Assembly (NCBI GenBank): GCA_028622995.1
Contig: JAJQJQ010000042.1
Span: 682,001 to 746,000, forward strand
DNA length: 64,000 nt
Source: Panagrolaimus kolymaensis
Lineage: Eukaryota > Nematoda > Chromadorea > Rhabditida > Panagrolaimidae
Direction: 5' to 3'
Position 1 is the stretch's first letter; each line of letters opens with the position of its first letter. Below the pieces are notes generated by a model. The model was given only the letters and a program-made list of their open reading frames with translations. It was not told the origin of the DNA and did no database searches. This document shows, piece after piece, positions 1-12,199 of the stretch. The position numbers were made by a program, and so were the translations under genes.

Positions 1-59
1 CTTTTATTACTCAACTCTCCATTTTTTTTGATGGATTGAGAAAAAAACATTTGTTGTCG

Positions 60-73
60 CATCGAGATCGATG
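60..73. other. Conserved interrupted dyad catcga-ga-tcgatg in family A
   Basis: The 6-base arms catcga and tcgatg are exact reverse complements around a 2-base spacer. The element recurs once in nearly every family A monomer and is the GC-richest part of the unit. Rare exceptions include agatctatg (near 32141, 32951, 33489), cgcatagaga (near 19221), ttgttgcatcg (near 34421 and 34561) and aagattt near 34031. A dyad of this size could be a dimeric protein-binding site, but that is inference. It does not match the CENP-B box consensus. Confidence 0.6.
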
Positions 74-196
74 ATTTTTAGGGATAAATTTTTTAAAAAA
101 AATAAAAGATGACTGTAACTCTTTTAATTATTGCTTCTTTTATTACTCAACTCTCCATTTTTGTTGATGGATTGAGAAAAAAACATTTGTTGTCGC
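61..196 (+). repeat. Reference monomer of family A, anatomy
   Basis: One 136-bp unit, used here to name parts. The interrupted dyad catcga-ga-tcgatg spans 60-73. A single ttaggg lies at 78-83. A T6 run directly followed by an A8 run is at 89-102; in many other units this is T7A7, a perfect self-complementary stretch, or contains ataaaaaa. The A1 type tag tattactcaactctcc is at 141-156, followed by the variable T-tract and gatggattgag. An A7 run is at 177-183, then catttgttgtcgc leads into the next dyad. Three CpGs cluster in the core (gtcgc, atcga, atcga). Every unit carries a ClaI-type atcgat unless mutated. All reading frames are soon closed by stops, and 136 is not a multiple of three. Confidence 0.93.
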
Positions 197-1084
197 ATCG
201 AGATCGATGATTTTTAGGGATAAATTTTTTTAAAAAAATAAAAGATGACTGTAACTCTTTTAATTATTGCTTCTTTTATTACTCAACTCTCCATTTTTTT
301 TGATGGATTGAGAAAAAAACATTTGTTGTCGCATCGAGATCGATGATTTTTAGGGATAAATTTTTTAAAAAAAATAAAAGATGACTGTAACTCTTTTAAT
401 TATTGCTTCTTTTATTACTCAACTCTCCATTTTTTTTGATGGATTGAGAAAAAAACATTTGTTGTCGCATCGAGATCGATGATTTTTAGGGATAAATTTT
501 TTAAAAAAAATAAAAGATGACTGTAACTCTTTTAATTATTGCTTCTTTTATTACTCAACTCTCCATTTTTGTTGATGGATTGAGAAAAAAACATTTGTTG
601 TCGCATCGAGATCGATGATTTTTAGGGATAAATTTTTTTAAAAAAATAAAAGATGACTGTAACTCTTTTAATTATTGCTTCTTTTATTACTCAACTCTCC
701 ATTTTTTTTGATGGATTGAGAAAAAAACATTTGTTGTCGCATCGAGATCGATGATTTTTAGGGATAAATTTTTTAAAAAAAATAAAAGATGACTGTAACT
801 CTTTTAATTATTGCTTCTTTTATTACTCAACTCTCCATTTTTTTTGATGGATTGAGAAAAAAACATTTGTTGTCGCATCGAGATCGATGATTTTTAGGGA
901 TAAATTTTAAAAAAAAATAAAAGATGACTGTAACTCTTTTAATTATTGCTTCTTTTTATTTAAATTTCTCCATTTTTTTTGATGGATTGAGAAAAAAACA
1001 TTTGTTGTCGCATCGAGATCGATGATTTTTAGGATAAATTTTTAAAAAAAAATAAAAGATGACAGAAACTCTTTTAATTATTGC

Positions 1085-1630
1085 TTCTTTTATTACTCAA
1101 CTCTCCATTTTTGTTGATGGATTGAGAAAAAAACATTTGTTGTCGCATCGAGATCGATGATTTTTAGGGATAAATTTTTTATAAAAAATAAAAGATGACT
1201 GTAACTCTTTTAATTATTGCTTCTTTTTATTTAAATTTCTCCATTTTTTTTGATGGATTGAGAAACAAACATTTGTTGTCGCATCGAGATCGATGATTTT
1301 TAGGGATAAATTTTTTTAAAAAAATAAAAGATGACTGTAACTCTTTTAATTATTGCTTCTTTTATTACTCAACTCTCCATTTTTGTTGATGGATTGAGAA
1401 AAAAACATTTGTTGTCGCATCGAGATCGATGATTTTTAGGGATAAATTTTTTATAAAAAATAAAAGATGACTGTAACTCTTTTAATTATTGCTTCTTTTT
1501 ATTTAAATTTCTCCATTTTTTTTGATGGATTGAGAAACAAACATTTGTTGTCGCATCGAGATCGATGATTTTTAGGGATAAATTTTTTTAAAAAAATAAA
1601 AGATGACTGTAACTCTTTTAATTATTGCTT
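1085..1630 (+). repeat. 272-bp A1-A2 dimer, duplicated locally
   Basis: Two successive dimers share a private combination: an ataaaaaata form of the A-run and agaaacaaac in place of agaaaaaaac. The agaaacaaac variant sits at 1261 and 1533, exactly 272 bp apart. This is a recent local duplication of an A1-A2 pair. The same combination reappears only near 34180-34280, at the other end of the A array, as far as I could see. Confidence 0.8.
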
Positions 1631-2990
1631 CTTTTATTACTCAACTCTCCATTTTTGTTGAAGGATTGAGAAAAAAACATTTGTTGTCGCATCGAGATCG
1701 ATGATTTTTAGGGATAAATTTTTTAAAAAAAATAAAAGATGCCTGTAACTCTTTTAATTATTGCTTCTTTTATTACTCAACTCTCCATTTTTTGTGATGG
1801 ATTGAGAAAAAAACATTTGTTGTCGCATCGAGATCGATGATTTTTAGGGATAAATTTTTAAAAAAAATAAAAGATGACTGTAACTCTTTTAATTATTGCT
1901 TCTTTTTATTTAAATTTCTCCATTTTTTTTGATGGATTGAGAAAAAAACATTTGTTGTCGCATCGAGATCGATGATTTTTAGGGATAAATTTTTAAAAAA
2001 AAATAAAAGATGACTGTAACTCTTTTAATTATTGCTTCTTTTATTACTCAACTCTCCATTTTTTTTGATGGATTGAGAAAAAAACATTTGTTGTCGCATC
2101 GAGATCGATGATTTTTAGGGATAAATTTTTTTAAAAAAATAAAAGATGACTGTAACTCTTTTAATTATTGCTTCTTTTATTACTCAACTCTCCATTTTTT
2201 TTGATGGATTGAGAAAAAAACATTTGTTGTCGCATCGAGATCGATGATTTTTAGGGATAAATTTTTTTAAAAAAATAAAAGATGACTGTAACTCTTTTAA
2301 TTATTGCTTCTTTTATTACTCAACTCTCAATTTTTGTTGATGGATTGAGAAAAAAACATTTGTTGTCGCATCGAGATCGATGATTTTTAGGGATAAATTT
2401 TTTTAAAAAAATAAAAGATGACTGTAACTCTTTTAATTATTGCTTCTTTTTATTTAAATTTCTCCATTTTTTTTGATGGATTGAGAAAAAAACATTTGTT
2501 GTCGCATCGAGATCGATGATTTTTAGGGATAAATTTTTTTAAAAAAATAAAAGATGACTGTAACTCTTTTAATTATTGCTTCTTTTATTACTCAACTCTC
2601 CATTTTTGTTGAAGGATTGAGAAAAAAACATTTGTTGTCGCATCGAGATCGATGATTTTTAGGGATAAATTTTTTAAAAAAAATAAAAGATGACTGTAAC
2701 TCTTTTAATTATTGCTTCTTTTATTACTCAACTCTCCATTTTTTGTGATGGATTGAGAAAAAAACATTTGTTGTCGCATCGAGATCGATGATTTTTAGGG
2801 ATAAATTTTTTTAAAAAAATAAAAGATGACTGTAACTCTTTTAATTATTGCTTCTTTTTATTTAAATTTCTCCATTTTTTTTGATGGATTGAGAAAAAAA
2901 CATTTGTTGTCGCATCGAGATCGATGATTTTTAGGGATAAATTTTTTTAAAAAAATAAAAGATGACTGTAACTCTTTTAATTATTGCTTC
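1620..2990 (+). repeat. 951-bp duplication within family A
   Basis: The ordered pair of variants ttgttgaagg (aagg at 1661 and 2612) followed one monomer later by a tttgtgatgg tract (near 1794 and 2745) and then an A2 unit occurs twice, 951 bp (seven monomers minus one base) apart. This indicates an exchange out of register by seven units. A single ttgaagg variant also occurs near 28843. Confidence 0.7.
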
Positions 2991-5850
2991 TTTTATTACT
3001 CAACTCTCCATTTTTGTTGATGGATTGAGAAAAAAACATTTGTTGTCGCATCGAGATCGATGATTTTTAGGGATAAATTTTTTTAAAAAAATAAAAGATG
3101 ACTGTAACTCTTTTAATTATTGCTTCTTTTTATTTAAATTTCTCCATTTTTTTGATGGATTGAGAAAAAAACATTTGTTGTCGCATCGAGATCGATGATT
3201 TTTAGGGATAAATTTTTTTAAAAAAATAAAAGATGACTGTAACTCTTTTAATTATTGCTTCTTTTATTACTCAACTCTCAATTTTTGTTGATGGATTGAG
3301 AAAAAAACATTTGTTGTCGCATCGAGATCGATGATTTTTAGGGATAAATTTTTTTAAAAAAATAAAAGATGACTGTAACTCTTTTAATTATTGCTTCTTT
3401 TATTACTCAACTCTCAATTTTTGTTGATGGATTGAGAAAAAAACATTTGTTGTCGCATCGAGATCGATGATTTTTAGGGATAAATTTTTTTAAAAAAATA
3501 AAAGATGACTGTAACTCTTTTAATTATTGCTTCTTTTATTACTCAACTCTCAATTTTTGTTGATGGATTGAGAAAAAAACATTTGTTGTCGCATCGAGAT
3601 CGATGATTTTTAGGGATAAATTTTTTTAAAAAAATAAAAGATGACTGTAACTCTTTTAATTATTGCTTCTTTTTATTTAAATTTCTCCATTTTTTTGATG
3701 GATTGAGAAAAAAACATTTGTTGTCGCATCGAGATCGATGATTTTTAGGGATAAATTTTTTTAAAAAAATAAAAGATGACTGTAACTCTTTTAATTATTG
3801 CTTCTTTTATTACTCAACTCTCAATTTTTGTTGATGGATTGAGAAAAAAACATTTGTTGTCGCATCGAGATCGATGATTTTTAGGGATAAATTTTTTTAA
3901 AAAAATAAAAGATGACTCTAACTCTTTTAATTATTGCTTCTTTTTATTTAAATTTCTCCATTTTTTTTGATGGATTGAGAAAAAAACATTTGTTGTCGCA
4001 TCGAGATCGATGATTTTTAGGGATAAATTTTTTTAAAAAAATAAAAGATGACTGTAACTCTTTTAATTATTGCTTCTTTTTATTTAAATTTCTCCATTTT
4101 TTTTGATGGATTGAGAAAAAAACATTTGTTGTCGCATCGAGATCGATGATTTTTAGGGATAAATTTTTTTAAAAAAATAAAAGATGACTGTAACTCTTTT
4201 AATTATTGCTTCTTTTATTACTCAACTCTCCATTTTTGTTGATGGATTGAGAAAAAAACATTTGTTGTCGCATCGAGATCGATGATTTTTAGGGATAAAT
4301 TTTTTTAAAAAAATAAAAGATGACTGTAACTCTTTTAATTATTGCTTCTTTTTATTTAAATTTCTCCATTTTTTTTGATGGATTGAGAAAAAAACATTTG
4401 TTGTCGCATCGAGATCGATGATTTTTAGGGATAAATTTTTTTAAAAAAATAAAAGATGACTGTAACTCTTTTAATTATTGCTTCTTTTATTACTCAACTC
4501 TCCATTTTTGTTGATGGATTGAGAAAAAAACATTTGTTGTCGCATCGAGATCGATGATTTTTAGGGATAAATTTTTTTAAAAAAATAAAAGATGACTGTA
4601 ACTCTTTTAATTATTGCTTCTTTTTATTTAAATTTCTCCATTTTTTTTGATGGATTGAGAAAAAAACATTTGTTGTCGCATCGAGATCGATGATTTTTAG
4701 GGATAAATTTTTTTAAAAAAATAAAAGATGACTGTAACTCTTTTAATTATTGCTTCTTTTATTACTCAACTCTCCATTTTTTTTGATGGATTGAGAAAAA
4801 AACATTTGTTGTCGCATCGAGATCGATGATTTTTAGGGATAAATTTTTTTAAAAAAATAAAAGATGACTGTAACTCTTTTAATTATTGCTTCTTTTTATT
4901 TAAATTTCTCCATTTTTTTTGATGGATTGAGAAAAAAACATTTGTTGTCGCATCGAGATCGATGATTTTTAAGGATAAATTTTTATAAAAAAATAAAAGA
5001 TGACTGTAACTCTTTTAATTATTGCTTCTTTTATTACTCAACTCTCCATTTTTGTTGATGGATTGAGAAAAAAACATTTGTTGTCGCATCGAGATCGATG
5101 ATTTTTAGGGATAAATTTTTTTAAAAAAATAAAAGATGACTGTAACTCTTTTAATTATTGCTTCTTTTTATTTAAATTTCTCCATTTTTTTTGATGGATT
5201 GAGAAAAAAACATTTGTTGTCGCATCGAGATCGATGATTTTTAGGGATAAATTTTTATAAAAAAATAAAAGATGACTGTAACTCTTTTAATTATTGCTTC
5301 TTTTATTACTCAACTCTCCATTTTTTTTGATGGATTGAGAAAAAAACATTTGTTGTCGCATCGAGATCGATGATTTTTAGGGATAAATTTTTTTAAAAAA
5401 ATAAAAGATGACTGTAACTCTTTTAATTATTGCTTCTTTTTATTTAAATTTCTCCATTTTTTTTGATGGATTGAGAAAAAAACATTTGTTGTCGCATCGA
5501 GATCGATGATTTTTAGGGATAAATTTTTTTAAAAAAATAAAAGATGACTGTAACTCTTTTAATTATTGCTTCTTTTATTACTCAACTCTCCATTTTTTTT
5601 GATGGATTGAGAAAAAAACATTTGTTGTCGCATCGAGATCGATGATTTTTAGGGATAAATTTTTTAAAAAAAATAAAAGATGACTGTAACTCTTTTAATT
5701 ATTGCTTCTTTTATTACTCAACTCTCCATTTTTTTTGATGGATTGAGAAAAAAACATTTGTTGTCGCATCGAGATCGATGATTTTTAGGGATAAATTTTT
5801 TTAAAAAAATAAAAGATGACTGTAACTCTTTTAATTATTGCTTCTTTTAT
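2900..5850 (+). repeat. Segment of about 2.9 kb, first copy (partner at +8155)
   Basis: The order of monomer types here repeats at 11.05-14.0 kb: A2 units with a T7 tract, runs of caattttt A1 units, a gactctaac variant and a ttaaggata variant. The gactctaac variant lies at 3916 and 12071, and the aaggata variant at 4971 and 13126, both 8155 bp apart. Left of about 2.9 kb and right of about 5.85 kb the monomer order no longer agrees. The difference begins with one extra T5-gttg A1 unit in the partner. Confidence 0.75.
3259..3935 (+). repeat. Cluster of caattttt A1 monomers
   Basis: Successive A1 units carry ctcaatttttg in place of ctccatttt, interrupted by an A2 unit with a shortened T7 tract. 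Comparable clusters occur near 6524-6790, 11400-11990 and 22440-22900, and single units near 2330. They mark copies of the same longer segment with different numbers of the caa unit. Confidence 0.75.
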
Positions 5851-6899
5851 TACTCAACTCTCCATTTTTGTTGATGGATTGAGAAAAAAACATTTGTTGT
5901 CGCATCGAGATCGATGATTTTTAGGGATAAATTTTTTTAAAAAAATAAAAGATGACTGTAACTCTTTTAATTATTGCTTCTTTTTATTTAAATTTCTCCA
6001 TTTTTTTTGATGGATTGAGAAAAAAACATTTGTTGTCGCATCGAGATCGATGATTTTTAGGGATAAATTTTTTTAAAAAAATAAAAGATGACTGTAACTC
6101 TTTTAATTATTGCTTCTTTTATTACTCAACTCTCCATTTTTTTTGATGGATTGAGAAAAAAACATTTGTTGTCGCATCGAGATCGATGATTTTTAGGGAT
6201 AAATTTTTTAAAAAAAATAAAAGATGACTGTAACTCTTTTAATTATTGCTTCTTTTATTACTCAACTCTCCATTTTTTTTGATGGATTGAGAAAAAAACA
6301 TTTGTTGTCGCATCGAGATCGATGATTTTTAGGGATAAATTTTTTTAAAAAAATAAAAGATGACTGTAACTCTTTTAATTATTGCTTCTTTTATTACTCA
6401 ACTCTCCATTTTTTTTGATGGATTGAGAAAAAAACATTTGTTGTCGCATCGAGATCGATGATTTTTAGGGATAAATTTTTTTAAAAAAATAAAAGATGAC
6501 TGTAACTCTTTTAATTATTGCTTCTTTTATTACTCAACTCTCAATTTTTGTTGATGGATTGAGAAAAAAACATTTGTTGTCGCATCGAGATCGATGATTT
6601 TTAGGGATAAATTTTTTTAAAAAAATAAAAGATGACTGTAACTCTTTTAATTATTGCTTCTTTTATTACTCAACTCTCAATTTTTGTTGATGGATTGAGA
6701 AAAAAACATTTGTTGTCGCATCGAGATCGATGATTTTTAGGGATAAATTTTTTTAAAAAAATAAAAGATGACTGTAACTCTTTTAATTATTGCTTCTTTT
6801 TATTTAAATTTCTCCATTTTTTTGATGGATTGAGAAAAAAACATTTGTTGTCGCATCGAGATCGATGATTTTTAGGGATAAATTTTTTTAAAAAAATAA

Positions 6900-9800
6900 A
6901 AGATGACTGTAACTCTTTTAATTATTGCTTCTTTTTATTTAAATTTCTCCATTTTTTTTGATGGATTGAGAAAAAAACATTTGTTGTCGCATCGAGATCG
7001 ATGATTTTTAGGGATAAATTTTTTTAAAAAAATAAAAGATGACTGTAACTCTTTTAATTATTGCTTCTTTTATTACTCAACTCTCCATTTTTGTTGATGG
7101 ATTGAGAAAAAAACATTTGTTGTCGCATCGAGATCGATGATTTTTAGGGATAAATTTTTTTAAAAAAATAAAAGATGACTGTAACTCTTTTAATTATTGC
7201 TTCTTTTTATTTAAATTTCTCCATTTTTTTTGATGGATTGAGAAAAAAACATTTGTTGTCGCATCGAGATCGATGATTTTTAGGGATAAATTTTTTTAAA
7301 AAAATAAAAGATGACTGTAACTCTTTTAATTATTGCTTCTTTTATTACTCAACTCTCCATTTTTGTTGATGGATTGAGAAAAAAACATTTGTTGTCGCAT
7401 CGAGATCGATGATTTTTAGGGATAAATTTTTTTAAAAAAATAAAAGATGACTGTAACTCTTTTAATTATTGCTTCTTTTTATTTAAATTTCTCCATTTTT
7501 TTTGATGGATTGAGAAAAAAACATTTGTTGTCGCATCGAGATCGATGATTTTTAGGGATAAATTTTTTTAAAAAAATAAAAGATGACTGTAACTCTTTTA
7601 ATTATTGCTTCTTTTATTACTCAACTCTCCATTTTTTTTGATGGATTGAGAAAAAAACATTTGTTGTCGCATCGAGATCGATGATTTTTAGGGATAAATT
7701 TTTTTAAAAAAATAAAAGATGACTGTAACTCTTTTAATTATTGCTTCTTTTTATTTAAATTTCTCCATTTTTTTTGATGGATTGAGAAAAAAACATTTGT
7801 TGTCGCATCGAGATCGATGATTTTTAAGGATAAATTTTTATAAAAAAATAAAAGATGACTGTAACTCTTTTAATTATTGCTTCTTTTATTACTCAACTCT
7901 CCATTTTTGTTGATGGATTGAGAAAAAAACATTTGTTGTCGCATCGAGATCGATGATTTTTAGGGATAAATTTTTTTAAAAAAATAAAAGATGACTGTAA
8001 CTCTTTTAATTATTGCTTCTTTTTATTTAAATTTCTCCATTTTTTTTGATGGATTGAGAAAAAAACATTTGTTGTCGCATCGAGATCGATGATTTTTAGG
8101 GATAAATTTTTATAAAAAAATAAAAGATGACTGTAACTCTTTTAATTATTGCTTCTTTTATTACTCAACTCTCCATTTTTTTTGATGGATTGAGAAAAAA
8201 ACATTTGTTGTCGCATCGAGATCGATGATTTTTAGGGATAAATTTTTTTAAAAAAATAAAAGATGACTGTAACTCTTTTAATTATTGCTTCTTTTTATTT
8301 AAATTTCTCCATTTTTTTTGATGGATTGAGAAAAAAACATTTGTTGTCGCATCGAGATCGATGATTTTTAGGGATAAATTTTTTTAAAAAAATAAAAGAT
8401 GACTGTAACTCTTTTAATTATTGCTTCTTTTATTACTCAACTCTCCATTTTTTTTGATGGATTGAGAAAAAAACATTTGTTGTCGCATCGAGATCGATGA
8501 TTTTTAGGGATAAATTTTTTAAAAAAAATAAAAGATGACTGTAACTCTTTTAATTATTGCTTCTTTTATTACTCAACTCTCCATTTTTTTTGATGGATTG
8601 AGAAAAAAACATTTGTTGTCGCATCGAGATCGATGATTTTTAGGGATAAATTTTTTTAAAAAAATAAAAGATGACTGTAACTCTTTTAATTATTGCTTCT
8701 TTTATTACTCAACTCTCCATTTTTGTTGATGGATTGAGAAAAAAACATTTGTTGTCGCATCGAGATCGATGATTTTTAGGGATAAATTTTTTTAAAAAAA
8801 TAAAAGATGACTGTAACTCTTTTAATTATTGCTTCTTTTATTACTCAACTCTCCATTTTTGTTGATGGATTGAGAAAAAAACATTTGTTGTCGCATCGAG
8901 ATCGATGATTTTTAGGGATAAATTTTTTTAAAAAAATAAAAGATGACTGTAACTCTTTTAATTATTGCTTCTTTTTATTTAAATTTCTCCATTTTTTTTG
9001 ATGGATTGAGAAAAAAACATTTGTTGTCGCATCGAGATCGATGATTTTTAGGGATAAATTTTTTAAAAAAAATAAAAGATGACTGTAACTCTTTTAATTA
9101 TTGCTTCTTTTATTACTCAACTCTCCATTTTTGTTGATGGATTGAGAAAAAAACATTTGTTGTCGCATCGAGATCGATGATTTTTAGGGATAAATTTTTT
9201 AAAAAAAATAAAAGATGACTGTAACTCTTTTAATTATTGCTTCTTTTATTACTCAACTCTCCATTTTTTTTGATGGATTGAGAAAAAAACATTTGTTGTC
9301 GCATCGAGATCGATGATTTTTAGGGATAAATTTTTTAAAAAAAATAAAAGATGACTGTAACTCTTTTAATTATTGCTTCTTTTATTACTCAACTCTCCAT
9401 TTTTTGTGATGGATTGAGAAAAAAACATTTGTTGTCGCATCGAGATCGATGATTTTTAGGGATAAATTTTTAAAAAAAAATAAAAGATGACTGTAACTCT
9501 TTTAATTATTGCTTCTTTTTATTTAAATTTCTCCATTTTTTTTGATGGATTGAGAAAAAAACATTTGTTGTCGCATCGAGATCGATGATTTTTAGGATAA
9601 ATTTTTAAAAAAAAATAAAAGATGACTGAAACTCTTTTAATTATTGCTTCTTTTATTACTCAACTCTCCATTTTTGTTGATGGATTGAGAAAAAAACATT
9701 TGTTGTCGCATCGAGATCGATGATTTTTAGGGATAAATTTTTTTAAAAAAATAAAAGATGACTGTAACTCTTTTAATTATTGCTTCTTTTTATTTAAATT

Positions 9801-11290
9801 TCTCCATTTTTTTTGATGGATTGAGAAAAAAACATTTGTTGTCGCATCGAGATCGATGATTTTTAGGGATAAATTTTTTTAAAAAAATAAAAGATGACTG
9901 TAACTCTTTTAATTATTGCTTCTTTTATTACTCAACTCTCCATTTTTGTTGATGGATTGAGAAAAAAACATTTGTTGTCGCATCGAGATCGATGATTTTT
10001 AGGGATAAATTTTTTTAAAAAAATAAAAGATGACTGTAACTCTTTTAATTATTGCTTCTTTTTATTTAAATTTCTCCATTTTTTTTGATGGATTGAGAAA
10101 AAAACATTTGTTGTCGCATCGAGATCGATGATTTTTAGGGATAAATTTTTTTAAAAAAATAAAAGATGACTGTAACTCTTTTAATTATTGCTTCTTTTTA
10201 TTTAAATTTCTCCATTTTTTTTGATGGATTGAGAGAAAAACATTTGTTGTCGCATCGAGATCGATGATTTTTAGGGATAAATTTTTATAAAAAAATAAAA
10301 GATGACTGTAACTCTTTTAATTATTGCTTCTTTTATTACTCAACTCTCCATTTTTTTTGATGGATTGAGAAAAAAACATTTGTTGTCGCATCGAGATCGA
10401 TGATTTTTAGGGATAAATTTTTTTAAAAAAATAAAAGATGACTGTAACTCTTTTAATTATTGCTTCTTTTTATTTAAATTTCTCCATTTTTTTTGATGGA
10501 TTGAGAAAAAAACATTTGTTGTCGCATCGAGATCGATGATTTTTAGGGATAAATTTTTATAAAAAAATAAAAGATGACTGTAACTCTTTTAATTATTGCT
10601 TCTTTTATTACTCAACTCTCCATTTTTTTTGATGGATTGAGAAAAAAACATTTGTTGTCGCATCGAGATCGATGATTTTTAGGGATAAATTTTTTTAAAA
10701 AAATAAAAGATGACTGTAACTCTTTTAATTATTGCTTCTTTTTATTTAAATTTCTCCATTTTTTTTGATGGATTGAGAAAAAAACATTTGTTGTCGCATC
10801 GAGATCGATGATTTTTAGGATAAATTTTTAAAAAAAAATAAAAGATGACTGAAACTCTTTTAATTATTGCTTCTTTTATTACTCAACTCTCCATTTTTGT
10901 TGATGGATTGAGAAAAAAACATTTGTTGTCGCATCGAGATCGATGATTTTTAGGGATAAATTTTTTTAAAAAAATAAAAGATGACTGTAACTCTTTTAAT
11001 TATTGCTTCTTTTTATTTAAATTTCTCCATTTTTTTTGATGGATTGAGAAAAAAACATTTGTTGTCGCATCGAGATCGATGATTTTTAGGGATAAATTTT
11101 TTTAAAAAAATAAAAGATGACTGTAACTCTTTTAATTATTGCTTCTTTTATTACTCAACTCTCCATTTTTGTTGATGGATTGAGAAAAAAACATTTGTTG
11201 TCGCATCGAGATCGATGATTTTTAGGGATAAATTTTTTTAAAAAAATAAAAGATGACTGTAACTCTTTTAATTATTGCTTCTTTTTATTT
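6900..11290 (+). repeat. Segment of about 4.4 kb, first copy (partner at +5300)
   Basis: Monomer order and private variants match those at about 12.2-16.6 kb. Paired markers are aaggata at 7826 and 13126 (5300), the shortened aggata at 9594 and 14894 (5300), gagagaaaaa at 10231 and 15530 (5299), and a second aggata at 10817 and 16116 (5299). The match ends near 11.29/16.59 kb, where the left copy has an A2 T7 unit and the right copy an A2 T8 unit. The offset corresponds to 39 monomers. Confidence 0.82.
9594..10817 (+). repeat. Nine-monomer block bounded by aggata units, copy 1
   Basis: Units in which ggg is shortened to gg (ttttaggata), followed by gactgaaac, occur as a pair 1223 bp apart here, and again at 14894-16116 (1222 bp) and 20739-21962 (1223 bp). 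This gives three copies of one nine-monomer block. A unit with gtgatgg T-tract and an A2 unit precede the left marker in all three. Confidence 0.8.
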
Positions 11291-12199
11291 AAATTTCTCC
11301 ATTTTTTTGATGGATTGAGAAAAAAACATTTGTTGTCGCATCGAGATCGATGATTTTTAGGGATAAATTTTTTTAAAAAAATAAAAGATGACTGTAACTC
11401 TTTTAATTATTGCTTCTTTTATTACTCAACTCTCAATTTTTGTTGATGGATTGAGAAAAAAACATTTGTTGTCGCATCGAGATCGATGATTTTTAGGGAT
11501 AAATTTTTTTAAAAAAATAAAAGATGACTGTAACTCTTTTAATTATTGCTTCTTTTATTACTCAACTCTCAATTTTTGTTGATGGATTGAGAAAAAAACA
11601 TTTGTTGTCGCATCGAGATCGATGATTTTTAGGGATAAATTTTTTTAAAAAAATAAAAGATGACTGTAACTCTTTTAATTATTGCTTCTTTTATTACTCA
11701 ACTCTCAATTTTTGTTGATGGATTGAGAAAAAAACATTTGTTGTCGCATCGAGATCGATGATTTTTAGGGATAAATTTTTTTAAAAAAATAAAAGATGAC
11801 TGTAACTCTTTTAATTATTGCTTCTTTTTATTTAAATTTCTCCATTTTTTTGATGGATTGAGAAAAAAACATTTGTTGTCGCATCGAGATCGATGATTTT
11901 TAGGGATAAATTTTTTTAAAAAAATAAAAGATGACTGTAACTCTTTTAATTATTGCTTCTTTTATTACTCAACTCTCAATTTTTGTTGATGGATTGAGAA
12001 AAAAACATTTGTTGTCGCATCGAGATCGATGATTTTTAGGGATAAATTTTTTTAAAAAAATAAAAGATGACTCTAACTCTTTTAATTATTGCTTCTTTTT
12101 ATTTAAATTTCTCCATTTTTTTTGATGGATTGAGAAAAAAACATTTGTTGTCGCATCGAGATCGATGATTTTTAGGGATAAATTTTTTTAAAAAAATAA

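Larger units (their letters stand above)
1..950 (+). repeat. A1-only block
   Basis: The first seven monomers all carry the A1 tag. Their T-tracts alternate irregularly between T8 and T5-gttg, and there is no A2 unit until about 953. The block differs from the A1/A2 alternation that dominates further right. It runs off the left edge of the window, so its full extent is unknown. Confidence 0.85.

Noticed and set aside
78..83. Telomere repeat ttaggg
   Set aside because: It occurs once per 136-bp monomer, never as tandem hexamers, so it is part of the satellite core.
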